From JBMOLL01 sp049325415 (GTDB taxonomy: Bacteria; Bacteroidota; Bacteroidia; Bacteroidales; GCA-2748055): 64,000 bases of DNA. The stretch's first letter is position 1. Each line of letters starts with the position of its first letter. Of the stretch, positions 34,649 to 43,906 are shown piece by piece. The notes under the pieces were generated by a model that saw only the letters and a list, made by a program, of their open reading frames with translations, ran no database searches and had not been told where the DNA came from. The stretch is taken from NCBI GenBank assembly GCA_049325415.1, contig JBMOLL010000040.1, positions 22,044 to 86,043 on the forward strand, given 5' to 3'. The position numbers and the translations under genes are program-made.

Positions 34649-34690
34649 CAACTAAATTTTTAGTTAAAAGTACAACTAAAGTTTTAGTTG
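34649..34690. promoter_or_regulatory. Twin palindromic operator-like sites between the TPR gene and the efflux operon
   Basis: Site one: AACTAAA-tt-TTTAGTT (34650-34665). Site two: CAACTAAA-gt-TTTAGTTG (34673-34690). The two perfect palindromes have centres 24 bp apart, a bit over two helix turns. Site one begins within 6 bp of the TPR start codon. They look like sites for a dimeric winged-helix repressor such as a BlaI/MecI/CopY or MarR protein; no such gene is in the window. Confidence 0.6.
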
Positions 34691-34841
34691 ATCAATAGGC
34701 TGTCCCCGTTTTTCTTCATGAAAATTGAAAAAAACTCAGAATCCTAACTCAGAGTGCGCAAAATTGATCTCTCGCTGCACCGGATGAAGAGGAAAAATCA
34801 GCCCGTTCATCGACAGAATCACACTGTACGTCGACTACACT

Positions 34842-34871
34842 TTTTGATTGCGCAAGCCTTCAATAGTTTTG
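34842..34871 (+). promoter_or_regulatory. Possible promoter of the efflux operon
   Basis: TAGTTTTG (34864-34871) fits the -7 consensus TAnnTTTG, with TTTTG (34842-34846) 17 bp upstream, slightly short of the usual 19-21. The first ATG of the TolC gene lies 20 bp downstream. Confidence 0.5.
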
Positions 34872-34890
34872 TGCCAACATTCATTTTAAG

Positions 34891-36234
34891 ATGTTCAATA
34901 TGATAAAACGAAGCATAATCACAGGTCTTTTCCTGGTCACTTTACTTTCATCTGGTTTTGGACAGGAAACAGCCGGTGCATGGAGCCTGGATGACTGTAT
35001 CAGCTATGCACTGGGCAAGAATATAACGGTTCAGCAGGCCGGACTGGCAAGCGACAGGAACAGTCTTTACCTGGAGCAGGCCAGAGCCGCCCGGCTGCCT
35101 TCGCTGAGTGCAGGACTCAGTCAGAATTTTTCCTGGGGAAAATCATATGATGTGCAAAACAGCACCTACGGTTCAATGGAAGGTTCCGCCAACGGCAGTT
35201 ACTCAATCAGTTCGGGCATGACCCTCTTCAACGGTAATCGCCTGCAGAACGGGATCAGCCAGTCGGAGCTCAACCTGGAAAGCAGTCAGTACTATTCCGA
35301 AACGGTGAAGGAAACACTCGAGCTGAATATCCTGAGTGCCTTCCTGCAGGTGGTTTATACCGGTGAAAGCGTCGCCAATGCAGAAAAACAGATTGAAGCC
35401 ACCAGGGAACAACTTGCACTGGCGGAGGAGCGGCAGAAGCTTGGAGCCATATCCCGGAGTGATTATCTGCAGATCAAATCCGAACTTGCCAGCGAGAACC
35501 TGACCCTGGCTCAGGCAAAAAGTCAGTACTCGCTTGCCCGTGTAAGTCTGATGCAGCTTATGGAACTGCCGGTTGACGACAGTTTCCGGATTGCGATACC
35601 CGACCTGGACCAGATCCTCAACGAGGAACGGGAACCCGATGCAGCCGGGATATATGAACAGGCCCTGGCAATTAAGCCTCAGATCATGCAAGCCGAATTG
35701 AATAAGCAGAGTGCCGGACTGGAGGATAAAATTGCCCGTGCTGGTCTGTATCCTTCCGTAACGTTGAATGCCGGGCTCGGCACTTCCTATGCTTCAAACC
35801 TGGAGACAGTCTCCTATGGGAGCCAGATCGGCAATCAGATCTCCCCATCTGTCGGTCTGCAGATCTCCGTTCCCATCTTTCAGAAGAAACAGGTAAAGAC
35901 AGATATCGGACTGGCCCGGATCAGCTATTCCGAAGCTGAGCTTGAGGAAATCAATACCCGGAACCAGCTGAGGAAGGATATTGAACAGGCAACAGCCGAT
36001 GTTCTTTCCGCGCAGATGGAATATGAAGCCAGCCTGGAAAAATACCGGGCTCTTCAGGAGTCGAACCAGGTCTCCCTGGAGAAATTTAGCCTGGGCCTGA
36101 TGAGTTCCGTTGATTACCTCTACGAAAAAACCAGCCTGATCACGGCTGAAAGCAGTCTGTTGCAGTCAAAATTCAGGCTGATCTTCAGCTATAAGATCCT
36201 CGATTTTTACAAAGGAATTCCCATATCATTATAA
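34891..36234 (+). CDS. TolC family outer membrane efflux channel
   Basis: 447 residues with a signal peptide (about 1-24) and two OEP repeats (about 30-220 and 250-440) made of long amphipathic helices and short strands, e.g. VANAEKQIEATREQLALAEERQKLGAISRS is typical of the coiled-coil tunnel region. TolC proteins form the trimeric outer-membrane duct of tripartite exporters. It is first in an operon with an adaptor and a MacB-type ABC transporter. An alternative start is the ATG at 34900. Confidence 0.9.
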   Translation: MFNMIKRSIITGLFLVTLLSSGFGQETAGAWSLDDCISYALGKNITVQQAGLASDRNSLYLEQARAARLPSLSAGLSQNFSWGKSYDVQNSTYGSMEGSANGSYSISSGMTLFNGNRLQNGISQSELNLESSQYYSETVKETLELNILSAFLQVVYTGESVANAEKQIEATREQLALAEERQKLGAISRSDYLQIKSELASENLTLAQAKSQYSLARVSLMQLMELPVDDSFRIAIPDLDQILNEEREPDAAGIYEQALAIKPQIMQAELNKQSAGLEDKIARAGLYPSVTLNAGLGTSYASNLETVSYGSQIGNQISPSVGLQISVPIFQKKQVKTDIGLARISYSEAELEEINTRNQLRKDIEQATADVLSAQMEYEASLEKYRALQESNQVSLEKFSLGLMSSVDYLYEKTSLITAESSLLQSKFRLIFSYKILDFYKGIPISL

Positions 36235-36245
36235 TTATCAAGACT

Positions 36246-37517
36246 ATGAAAAAAAGTGTCATTTATATTTCTCTATCCGTTGTGATCCTGGCCGGAGCCT
36301 TTACCGCCTTCAAACTATCCGGTAAAGTCCGTCCGGTTGCCGAACTGGAAACCGTTAGCATCGGACGTGGCGACCTCAGCAACATCACAACAGCCACCGG
36401 AACACTGGAGGCGATTGAAACCGTTGAAGTGGGCACGCAGGTATCCGGGGTGATCGATCATATCTATGTCGATTTCAACTCGGAGGTGAAGCGTGGCCAG
36501 ATCCTGGCCAAACTCGATGAGACCCCGTTGCTTGCCTCACTGGAGCAGAGCAAGGCCACGGTGGACAATGCACAGGCCGAACTCGATTACCAGAAAGCCA
36601 ACTACGAAAGGATCAGGATCCTGGCAGAAAAAAACCTGATCGCTGAAAGCGATTTTGAACTGGCCCAGTATAACTACCGCAAGGCAGAGGCTTCGCTGAA
36701 GAATGCCCAGTCGGTTTATGACAAAAACAAGATCAACCTGGCCTATGCCACCATTTATTCACCCATCGATGGCATTGTACTCGACCGGGCGGTGGATGAG
36801 GGGCAGACCGTTGCTGCCAGTTTCAGCACCCCTACCCTGTTCACTATTGTACAGGACCTGACCAAGATGCAGGTGGAAGCCAGCGTGGCTGAAGCCGATA
36901 TCGGTTCCATCAGGCAGGGTCAGCGTGTTGAGTTTACCGTGGATGCTTACCCCGATCTTTCCTTTGGCGGAGAGGTCACCCAGATCAGGCTTCAGCCGGT
37001 GGAAAGTGCCAACGTCATCACCTACACAGTCATTATTGATGCACCCAATCCCGATAAAAAACTGATGCCGGGAATGACGGCCAATGTATCCTTTTACGTA
37101 ACTGAAAAGAAGAATATCCTGCTCGTCCCTGCCCAGGCGATCTGGTTCACCCCGGAGCCGGCCAAATGGGAGGCTTACCTTAAGAATCACCCGGAGATGA
37201 GTGTCGATCCCGGACCACAACAGGACCAGGGAGTCCCTCCAGCCAGCAGTCAGGAACTTACCTCCTCCCCACTCCAAAATGCTGAAGCAGACAGGACAAA
37301 TGAAAAAACGGTATGGGTGGTGAACGGGAATCATATATCCCCCCGAAAAATTAAAACCGGCGATACCGATGAAATGTACTATGAATTGCTGAGCGGACTG
37401 AATGAAGGAGACCTGCTGGTCAGCTCAGTTTCTTCATCGGAAACCGTCAGCACGGTGAAAGAAAGTGAAGCCCGCAGTCCCTTTATGCCGCAAAGACCGG
37501 GTAGCAACAAAAAATAA
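36246..37517 (+). CDS. HlyD/MacA family periplasmic adaptor
   Basis: 423 residues with one N-terminal membrane segment (about 5-23). A lipoyl/barrel-sandwich hybrid half (VEVGTQVSGVIDHIYVDFNSEV) is followed by a coiled-coil hairpin (about 95-165), the second lipoyl half (YATIYSPIDGIVLDRAVDEGQTV) and beta-barrel and membrane-proximal domains. A proline/glutamine-rich insert at about 320-355 lies before the last domain. It joins the ABC transporter in the inner membrane to the TolC channel. It starts 11 bp after the TolC gene. Confidence 0.9.
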   Translation: MKKSVIYISLSVVILAGAFTAFKLSGKVRPVAELETVSIGRGDLSNITTATGTLEAIETVEVGTQVSGVIDHIYVDFNSEVKRGQILAKLDETPLLASLEQSKATVDNAQAELDYQKANYERIRILAEKNLIAESDFELAQYNYRKAEASLKNAQSVYDKNKINLAYATIYSPIDGIVLDRAVDEGQTVAASFSTPTLFTIVQDLTKMQVEASVAEADIGSIRQGQRVEFTVDAYPDLSFGGEVTQIRLQPVESANVITYTVIIDAPNPDKKLMPGMTANVSFYVTEKKNILLVPAQAIWFTPEPAKWEAYLKNHPEMSVDPGPQQDQGVPPASSQELTSSPLQNAEADRTNEKTVWVVNGNHISPRKIKTGDTDEMYYELLSGLNEGDLLVSSVSSSETVSTVKESEARSPFMPQRPGSNKK

Positions 37518-37525
37518 ACAGGATC

Positions 37526-38278
37526 ATGAAGCAGAATAGCATCATAGAAGTCAGGGAACTGAAGAAGGATTTCCATGTGGGCGACATCACGGTGCATGCC
37601 CTGAAGGGGATCAACCTGGAGATCAGGGAAGGAGAGTTCCTTGGGATTATGGGCACGAGCGGATCGGGAAAATCGACCATGCTCAATGTGCTTGGTTGCC
37701 TTGACAAACCAACTGAAGGAAGTTATATGCTGGATAAAACCGATGTCGGCGAGTTGAACAAGAACCAGCTTGCCGCACTGCGCAACCAGAAACTGGGCTT
37801 TATCTTCCAGTCCTACAACCTTCTCCCCCGCACCTCGGCCCTTGAGAATGTGGAGCTTCCCCTGTTCTATAATTCCGGGATCAGGCCTAAGGAAAGGCGG
37901 GAGCGTGCAATTGCGGCACTGGAGGCTGTTGGCCTGACGGACAGGATGTACCACATGCCCAATCAGCTGTCGGGCGGACAGCAGCAGCGCGTGGCCATTG
38001 CCCGGTCGCTGGTGAACGACCCGGTGGTTATCCTGGCCGACGAGGCAACGGGGAACCTGGATACACGTACTTCCTACGAGATTATGGCACTTTTGCAGGA
38101 ACTCAATTCACGGGGCAAAACCATTGTTTTTGTAACCCACGAACCCGACATTGCCCGATGCATGACCCGGAACGTAGTTTTCCGTGACGGCCACATCCTT
38201 AAGGAGGAAATAGTAGAAAACAGGTTAATGGCTGCGGAGGTGCTAAAAAGCCTTCCTGCCGAAAATGAGGATATTTAA
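37526..38278 (+). CDS. MacB-like ABC transporter ATP-binding protein
   Basis: 250 residues: Walker A GTSGSGKS (43-50), Q-loop in FIFQSYNLLP, signature LSGGQQQRVAIARSL, Walker B VVILADEATGNLD and the switch His in VFVTHEPD. It belongs to the MacB/LolD/FtsE group that powers export of peptides, macrolides or lipoproteins. Here the ATPase is a separate chain, unlike E. coli MacB, where it is fused to the membrane domain. The permease follows. Confidence 0.94.
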   Translation: MKQNSIIEVRELKKDFHVGDITVHALKGINLEIREGEFLGIMGTSGSGKSTMLNVLGCLDKPTEGSYMLDKTDVGELNKNQLAALRNQKLGFIFQSYNLLPRTSALENVELPLFYNSGIRPKERRERAIAALEAVGLTDRMYHMPNQLSGGQQQRVAIARSLVNDPVVILADEATGNLDTRTSYEIMALLQELNSRGKTIVFVTHEPDIARCMTRNVVFRDGHILKEEIVENRLMAAEVLKSLPAENEDI

Positions 38279-38288
38279 GTGTAAGAAA

Positions 38289-39509
38289 ATGAACTACTCG
38301 AATACCATAAAAATCGCATTTAATGCCCTGAAAAGGAATAAGTTCCGGGCATTTCTTACCATGCTCGGGATCATCATCGGCGTGGCTTCGGTCATCGCCA
38401 TGCTGGCCATCGGACAGGGTTCTAAACAAAGCATCGAGGATCAGATGTCGGGCATGGGCACCAACCTGATCTTTGCCGTACCCGGATCGGAGGAAAGAGG
38501 AGGCGTACGGGTAGGTAACAGTGATGCGCAGAACATGAAGCTCAGCGATGTGGACGCCATCGCAAGGGATTGTCCGGCGATCAGTGCCGTATCCCCCGAA
38601 GTGAGGGCCAGCGGCCAGCTGATTTACGGGAACAGCAACTGGCCGACCTCGGTGGAAGGCGTCAATACAGCGTTCCTCGGGATCCGCAAGTACTCCCTGG
38701 AAACCGGCAGGATCTTTACCGATGCCGAGATCAGATCCTATGCAAAGGTTTGCCTGATAGGCCAGACAATCGTGGAGAATCTGTTTCCGAATGGGGAAAA
38801 TCCCATCGGACAAACAATTCGATTCGGCAATGTGCCTTTCAAGGTGATCGGCGTGCTGGCCGATAAGGGAGAGAACGGGATGGGACAGGACCAGGATGAC
38901 CTGATCGTTGCCCCCTACACCACGGTCATGAAAAGGATTCTTTCCCAGACCCACATCTCAGCCATCATGGCGTCGGCTGCTTCTGAAGAGCTCAACGACG
39001 AGGCCATCGACCAGCTTACGGCTTCATTGCGGAAATCGCACCGTATCAAGGAGGGTGGCGAAGACGATTTCCGGGTGAGGTCACAATCGGAACTGGTGCA
39101 AACCTTTACCTCCATCAGCGACATCCTTACGGTACTGCTGGGTGCCATTGCGGGGATCTCCCTGCTAGTCGGCGGGATCGGGATCATGAATATTATGTTT
39201 GTTTCCGTAACGGAGCGGACAAGAGAGATCGGTCTGCGGCTGTCGGTAGGAGGAAAGGAAAAAGACATCATGCTTCAGTTCCTGGTGGAATCGATAATGC
39301 TGAGCGTGACCGGCGGTGTGATTGGTATTCTTCTGGGGATACTGATTACAGCAGTTGTTGGTTCTCTTATGAGCTGGCCCGTGGTGGTCATGACCTCTTC
39401 GGTGGTGGTATCCTTCCTGGTCTGTACTGCGATCGGCATCTTTTTCGGCTGGTACCCGGCCCGTAAGGCCGCCTCGCTGAATCCGATCGATGCCGTGCGT
39501 TACGAATAA
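38289..39509 (+). CDS. MacB-like ABC transporter permease (FtsX fold)
   Basis: 406 residues from the ATG at 38289; an upstream in-frame ATG at 38265 would overlap the ATPase gene by 14 bp and lacks the usual start. The first membrane segment (FLTMLGIIIGVASVIAMLAIG) is followed by a large MacB-type periplasmic domain (about 45-270) and three membrane segments in the FtsX domain with GGIGIMNIMFVSVTERTREIGLR and the end GWYPARKAASLNPIDAVRYE. It completes the tripartite exporter. The substrate is unknown. Confidence 0.93.
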   Translation: MNYSNTIKIAFNALKRNKFRAFLTMLGIIIGVASVIAMLAIGQGSKQSIEDQMSGMGTNLIFAVPGSEERGGVRVGNSDAQNMKLSDVDAIARDCPAISAVSPEVRASGQLIYGNSNWPTSVEGVNTAFLGIRKYSLETGRIFTDAEIRSYAKVCLIGQTIVENLFPNGENPIGQTIRFGNVPFKVIGVLADKGENGMGQDQDDLIVAPYTTVMKRILSQTHISAIMASAASEELNDEAIDQLTASLRKSHRIKEGGEDDFRVRSQSELVQTFTSISDILTVLLGAIAGISLLVGGIGIMNIMFVSVTERTREIGLRLSVGGKEKDIMLQFLVESIMLSVTGGVIGILLGILITAVVGSLMSWPVVVMTSSVVVSFLVCTAIGIFFGWYPARKAASLNPIDAVRYE

Positions 39510-39571
39510 TGCAGCAGCCGATCTGAAAATGAGCGATTTTTCACTAATTTACCCACAAAATCCGAGAACCC

Positions 39572-40663
39572 ATGCAGCTCAATACAAGGTCGAACAGAAG
39601 GCTCACTGTCACCCTCCACATCCTGGCCTGGGTGCTCGTGCTCCTGATACCAAGCATCGTCGCATCAACATTCGGTGACGGGAATAACGGCCATCTGATC
39701 CATTTTTACATTAACACCCTCTTTTACGGCTTCCTGTTTTACCTCTCCTACCTCTGGATCGTACCCCGGTTCTATTTCGGCGCAAAAAGATGGAAGTATT
39801 TCGCCGTTTCCGCCACACTGGTACTGCTGTTCTGCCTCGCGCTCTGGCTGATCAATGACTTCCTCTTCATCGACAGGGAACGGGAAGCGCAGATTGCCAG
39901 AGTGATGGAGGAGATCAACAAGGGTAAGGAAGGGACGGCACCCCCGTTGAAATTGTTCCGGCTGTTCAATTACTTCTATTCTTCCATCCTGATTGTCGGA
40001 TTCTCCCTGGGGATGGGCGTTCTTGAAAAACTGCGCCAGAACGAAAAGGAAAGAAAGGATCTGGAGAAGGAAAAACTCCATTCCGAACTGGCTTTCCTGA
40101 AGAACCAGGTCAGTCCGCACTTTTTCTTTAACACCCTCAACAACATTTACTCCCTGATCGACACCGATACCGGGGAGGCCAGAGAAACGGTGCATAAACT
40201 TTCAAGCCTGATGCGCTATCTCCTTTACGACACGGCCCAGGAAAATGCCGATCTCAATGATGAGATCCGCTTTATGAAAAATTACGTGGACCTGATGAAA
40301 CTGAGGATCAGCTCACGCGTGGACCTGCAGGTCGACTTTCCGGAGAACATCCCGGAGCTGAAGGTCCCGCCGCTGCTTTTCATTCCGGTCATTGAAAATG
40401 CCTTCAAGCACGGAATCAGTTACCGTGATCCCTCCTTTATCCATATCCGGATGAGCATCAGGGATAAAAAAGTGCTGTTTCTGGTTGAAAACAGTATCCG
40501 GAGAGCCAATATGCCCGAAGTAGAGGGCCATTCAGGTATCGGTCTTGAAAATGTCAGGAAAAGGGTTGCCTTGCTTTTCCCCGGATCACACCGGCTGGAT
40601 ATACGCGAAGAAGAAGACCGCTTCAGTGTTGAGATTGAAATTGATACCACGCACACCGCATGA
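39572..40663 (+). CDS. LytS/YehU family sensor histidine kinase
   Basis: 363 residues. Four membrane segments fill about 12-150 without a recognisable periplasmic sensor. A short coiled coil follows, then the His_kinase domain with phospho-acceptor His183 in NQVSPHFFFNTLNNI, and an HATPase domain with PPLLFIPVIENAFKHGI (N box) and HSGIGLENVRKRV (G box). The kinase likely controls the partner regulator, whose ATG overlaps its stop codon by 4 bp. Position next to the exporter suggests it senses the exporter's substrate or envelope stress. Confidence 0.92.
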   Translation: MQLNTRSNRRLTVTLHILAWVLVLLIPSIVASTFGDGNNGHLIHFYINTLFYGFLFYLSYLWIVPRFYFGAKRWKYFAVSATLVLLFCLALWLINDFLFIDREREAQIARVMEEINKGKEGTAPPLKLFRLFNYFYSSILIVGFSLGMGVLEKLRQNEKERKDLEKEKLHSELAFLKNQVSPHFFFNTLNNIYSLIDTDTGEARETVHKLSSLMRYLLYDTAQENADLNDEIRFMKNYVDLMKLRISSRVDLQVDFPENIPELKVPPLLFIPVIENAFKHGISYRDPSFIHIRMSIRDKKVLFLVENSIRRANMPEVEGHSGIGLENVRKRVALLFPGSHRLDIREEEDRFSVEIEIDTTHTA

Positions 40664-41379
40664 TAAAACTGAGAACGATAGCCATCGATGATGAGCCCCC
40701 GGCCCTGAAGCTCGTGAGTGATAATATCCGGAAGACGCCCTTCCTGGAACTGACCGGGGCTTTTGACAATCCGATCGACGCCATTGACTTCCTCCAGGAA
40801 CATACTGCCGATCTGATCCTGCTCGATATTCACATGCCCGACCTCACAGGAATTGAATTCTTACGCAGCCTCGAACAGGCCCCGAAGGTGATCTTTACCA
40901 CGGCCTACGATAAATATGCCATCGAGGGTTTCCGGCTGAACGTGGTGGACTACCTGCTGAAACCCTTCAGCTATGAGGAATTCCTGGTTGCTGTGCAAAA
41001 GGCAAAAAAACTGGTTGAGCTGGAACAGTCGGCCCTCCCCACGGCCGATGTCGGGAACCGCTTCCTCTTTCTGAAGTCGGAATACCGCATCAGGCGGATC
41101 AATTTTGACGAGATCCTGTATATCGAAGGTCTGAAGGATTATGTTAAGGTCTATACAACAAAGGAAGACAAACCCGTACTTTCGCTGAATACCATAAAAT
41201 CGCTGGAGGAAAAGCTTCCGCAGGAAATGTTTATGCGGGTGCACCGTTCCTTTATTGTCAACCTGGAAAAGATCGAAACGATTGAACGCAGCAGGATTAT
41301 CTTCGGGAAAGTATATATCCCTGTCGGTGAGCAGTATAAAGAGAAGTTTGAACTGTATGTGAAGAATAATTTTCTTTGA
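40660..41379 (+). CDS. LytTR family response regulator
   Basis: 239 residues: a receiver domain with Asp10, Asp11 and phospho-acceptor Asp56 in LILLDIHMP, Thr in IFTTAYD and Lys in YLLKPFSYEEF, followed by a LytTR DNA-binding domain (about 140-235) with LYIEGLKDYVKVYTT and MRVHRSFIVNLEKIETIE. Phosphorylation by the kinase encoded before it should promote binding to direct repeats near the target promoter, probably its own exporter operon; I did not find obvious sites. Confidence 0.94.
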   Translation: MIKLRTIAIDDEPPALKLVSDNIRKTPFLELTGAFDNPIDAIDFLQEHTADLILLDIHMPDLTGIEFLRSLEQAPKVIFTTAYDKYAIEGFRLNVVDYLLKPFSYEEFLVAVQKAKKLVELEQSALPTADVGNRFLFLKSEYRIRRINFDEILYIEGLKDYVKVYTTKEDKPVLSLNTIKSLEEKLPQEMFMRVHRSFIVNLEKIETIERSRIIFGKVYIPVGEQYKEKFELYVKNNFL

Positions 41380-41420
41380 ACCAGGCCTGTCCGGCAAGGT
41401 ACCTGAATAATGATCGTACA

Positions 41421-42218
41421 CTAACGGTACTCCCTCCCCACCAGCCAGTAGATGTGAAACTGTCCGCCCGCCACTGTTTCAAATCCAAGCTTACGGTAAA
41501 CCGCTTCACCCATCGCCGAGGCATGCAGTATCACGGTCGCAACTCCTTCGCGCCGGGCAATTTCAAGGCATTTCGCGGTAACGGCACTGCCAATACCACG
41601 GTTTCTGTATTCGGGAAGCGTGGCCACAAAATAGATCCCTCCTCCCCTGCCCGACAGGAAGATGGCACTGCTTGCCACAGCTTTCCCGCCGATCCGCCCC
41701 GTCACCATCCTGAAACGGTCGACGTGCAGCAACAGGCGGGCCAGTGAAAGATCCATCGGCGAGGCTTCCAGTAAAGTAGCGTTCACCACGCTTACAAACG
41801 ATTCCAGGTCCTCTTCGGAACTGACCTCGCAAAGTTCAAGTCCGGATACGGTTTTTTGTTCAGGCCAGCCTTTTCCGGTGTCAACCGACATACCGGTCCA
41901 TGTATAGACTTCCCTGAAACGGTTTTTCTTCAGCAGGTCGCCAAGCGCATCCTGGCCATAACCGGGAACAACATTCCAGTAAGGCGGAAGTTCATGGGTC
42001 CTTATGCGCCCGATCACCTGCATCGCCTCTTCTTCGAAGCTTTGCTGATCAAAGTTCTGGCCAACCACCCACCTGGGCCACTTCCCCGCATTGTTTTTTA
42101 TCCAGAATACTGCTTCTTCCCCGGAGGGGATTCCTGTTTTTTCCGCCACTAAACGGTAAAAACCGAAGAGATTTTCGCTAAGAAGCGCAAAGTCATCATT
42201 CATTTTTCTACCCTGCAT
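41421..42218 (-). CDS. GNAT family N-acetyltransferase
   Basis: 265 residues. The C-terminal about 140 residues are a GNAT domain, with the acetyl-CoA motif VATLPEYRNRGIGSAVTAKC (R/Q-x-x-G-x-G/A form) and the following IARREGVATVILHAS and AVYRKLGFE. The N-terminal half (to about 110) is an additional domain of unknown ligand. Substrate is not predictable. A second ATG at 42203 is an alternative start. It converges on the two-component operon. Confidence 0.85.
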   Translation of the reverse strand: MQGRKMNDDFALLSENLFGFYRLVAEKTGIPSGEEAVFWIKNNAGKWPRWVVGQNFDQQSFEEEAMQVIGRIRTHELPPYWNVVPGYGQDALGDLLKKNRFREVYTWTGMSVDTGKGWPEQKTVSGLELCEVSSEEDLESFVSVVNATLLEASPMDLSLARLLLHVDRFRMVTGRIGGKAVASSAIFLSGRGGGIYFVATLPEYRNRGIGSAVTAKCLEIARREGVATVILHASAMGEAVYRKLGFETVAGGQFHIYWLVGREYR

Positions 42219-42244
42219 TTGAATTGTGACCTTGTCAGACGTGA

Positions 42245-43486
42245 CTAATTATTTTGCTGAAGGGAACCAAGAACCTCATTGATCCTGATCATCAGCGGAG
42301 CCATATCCCCGGCTGTCAGCAAGGGAAGTTCAAAATCGCCGTGGAAATTAAAACGTTTTTTATCGGTCGACCAGAATGACAGGTAGACCGAACCCTTTAC
42401 CACTTTATCAGTGACAGAGGATAGGGAGATGGTACCTTCATAACTTTGGGATTCAATAACATAGCCTATGGGACCATAGTGCCAGTAGCCCAGTTTTGCA
42501 ACTACCGGGCTTGTCATATCCAGGGTATATTCTCCAACAGCCAGTTCGGGCAGGGCAATCAGAACGGAATAGTTGGTCTCATCGTCGATTACATCCGGCT
42601 TCCCCTCAAAGAAATGATGAAAGCAGAGCAGTGTTTTCTTTCCGTAAACCGGGTAAAAAATATAGCCTGAGAGAAGATCCATCAGGTTCTGTGAAGCCCG
42701 GGGACTGATATCCGCATCACGCAGGACATAACTGCGATCGATGGTGAAGGAGAAGAGTTTCCCTCCCTGAAGACTGGCTTTCATGTCATTTCCCGGATAA
42801 AGCGTAGAGTTGAAGAGCGAATCGTAAAAAGCCTTCTCAATGCCGGCAATCTGTTCAAGGACAGAAAGGACTGCCTCCTGCCTTTCGTTTTCCCTGTTTC
42901 TCCGTTCTTTCTCTGCGCGGACAAATCCTTCATAGGAACTGGCCGGGATTGCTGCTTTGGAAAACACGATTTTTTGCTGGGAATCAGACTGTTCACCTTT
43001 TATTGTTACCGTACCGCTGAGGACTCTGCTGCCACCCGGCCCCTGAGTCATGGTGAGGAGACCTGAAGCTTCACTTAGCGGTTCGTATTCCCCCCGCGAC
43101 AGGTAATTGCAGACCATATGAAGACGGTTCCTCATGGTATCCAGCATAAACGAACGGGTGCCGGAAGGTATCGCTGCCGCAAACATGAAGGAACCCGAAG
43201 CCGTAATTTTACTCCATTCTCCTTCGGGAAGGCTGTTGCTGTTCATGGCCACCAGGATCAGGTCCGTACCCTGCTCCGGCTGCAGCGACTCGTCGCTAAG
43301 CCAGCCATACCTGTCGCGGTAGCCGGTATTCTCCAGGTAAGAGACATAGGAGAGCGGAAGGTCATGGTAGCGGTTTTCTCCGCTCACGAAACGGGAATAA
43401 CGAAGGGTATCGGAAGGGAACAACTGGGCGGAAGACAGTTGGAAGAAGGAAAGCATGCCTGCCAGAAGTATCAGCCTGTTTCTCAT
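42245..43486 (-). CDS. Secreted protein of unknown function
   Basis: 413 residues with a signal peptide (about 1-20, ending QLSSAQ). The rest is mostly beta-rich, with a charged helix at about 193-215 (AEKERRNRENERQEA). No motif I can name; the strands around SVLIALPELAVGEYTLDMTSP suggest immunoglobulin-like or outer-membrane-associated folds. It is separated from the GNAT gene by 26 bp and may be co-transcribed with it, which gives no clear hint to its role. Confidence 0.72.
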   Translation of the reverse strand: MRNRLILLAGMLSFFQLSSAQLFPSDTLRYSRFVSGENRYHDLPLSYVSYLENTGYRDRYGWLSDESLQPEQGTDLILVAMNSNSLPEGEWSKITASGSFMFAAAIPSGTRSFMLDTMRNRLHMVCNYLSRGEYEPLSEASGLLTMTQGPGGSRVLSGTVTIKGEQSDSQQKIVFSKAAIPASSYEGFVRAEKERRNRENERQEAVLSVLEQIAGIEKAFYDSLFNSTLYPGNDMKASLQGGKLFSFTIDRSYVLRDADISPRASQNLMDLLSGYIFYPVYGKKTLLCFHHFFEGKPDVIDDETNYSVLIALPELAVGEYTLDMTSPVVAKLGYWHYGPIGYVIESQSYEGTISLSSVTDKVVKGSVYLSFWSTDKKRFNFHGDFELPLLTAGDMAPLMIRINEVLGSLQQNN

Positions 43487-43725
43487 GGATCAGAAGTTTA
43501 TTGAACAATTATCCGGAGTTGTACGCAGCAATTTGCATTCCAAAGATAAGCACCTGAAACAAATAACGACCGTTAAAAGGAGGATTTGAGTAAGGGATGA
43601 TGGCTCAACAAAAGCCCACAGGTAAGATCAGCGCATGCACATTCACCCACAGGCATCTCCCATGGGTTTGTTTCCCAGTGATTTATCCGCTTCCTCCGCC
43701 ATCAGGAACATTTTAGCCCCGATTA
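43487..43725. other. Gene-free stretch upstream of tRNA-Pro
   Basis: Together with the tRNA promoter this spans 304 bp. No frame codes for a plausible protein on either strand. A CCCATGGG palindrome and CCCACAGG repeats (about 43613 and 43646) are the only patterns I saw; I attach no function to them. Confidence 0.5.
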
Positions 43726-43757
43726 TTTTGTGATTTGCGCAGGTATGATTAAATTTG
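43726..43757 (+). promoter_or_regulatory. Predicted promoter of tRNA-Pro
   Basis: TTTTG (43726-43730), 19 bp, then TAAATTTG (43750-43757): a perfect match to the Bacteroidota promoter consensus. The tRNA starts 33 bp after the -7 element. Confidence 0.8.
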
Positions 43758-43790
43758 CGTCCGCAACTGACAAAGGCAGTTGTTTTCAAT

Positions 43791-43864
43791 CGGGGTGTGG
43801 CGCAGTTGGCTAGCGCACTTGCATGGGGTGCAAGGGGTCGTACGTTCAAGTCGTATCACCCCGA
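43791..43864 (+). tRNA. tRNA-Pro (anticodon GGG)
   Basis: A full cloverleaf of 74 nt can be drawn. Acceptor CGGGGTG (43791-43797) pairs with CACCCCG (43857-43863), discriminator A. The D-arm is GCGC...GCGC and the anticodon stem CTTGC/GCAAG holds the loop ATGGGGT, anticodon GGG. The T-arm is GTACG/CGTAT with loop TTCAAGT (one G-T pair). The 3' CCA is not encoded. A promoter precedes it and a terminator follows. Confidence 0.95.
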
Positions 43865-43870
43865 CGGATC

Positions 43871-43906
43871 AGAGGAACGGGCAGAAACCTGTTCCTCTTT
43901 TTTTTT
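43871..43906 (+). terminator. Rho-independent terminator of tRNA-Pro
   Basis: AGAGGAACGGG pairs with CCTGTTCCTCT (one mismatch) and is followed by nine T. It starts 7 nt after the tRNA. Confidence 0.85.
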
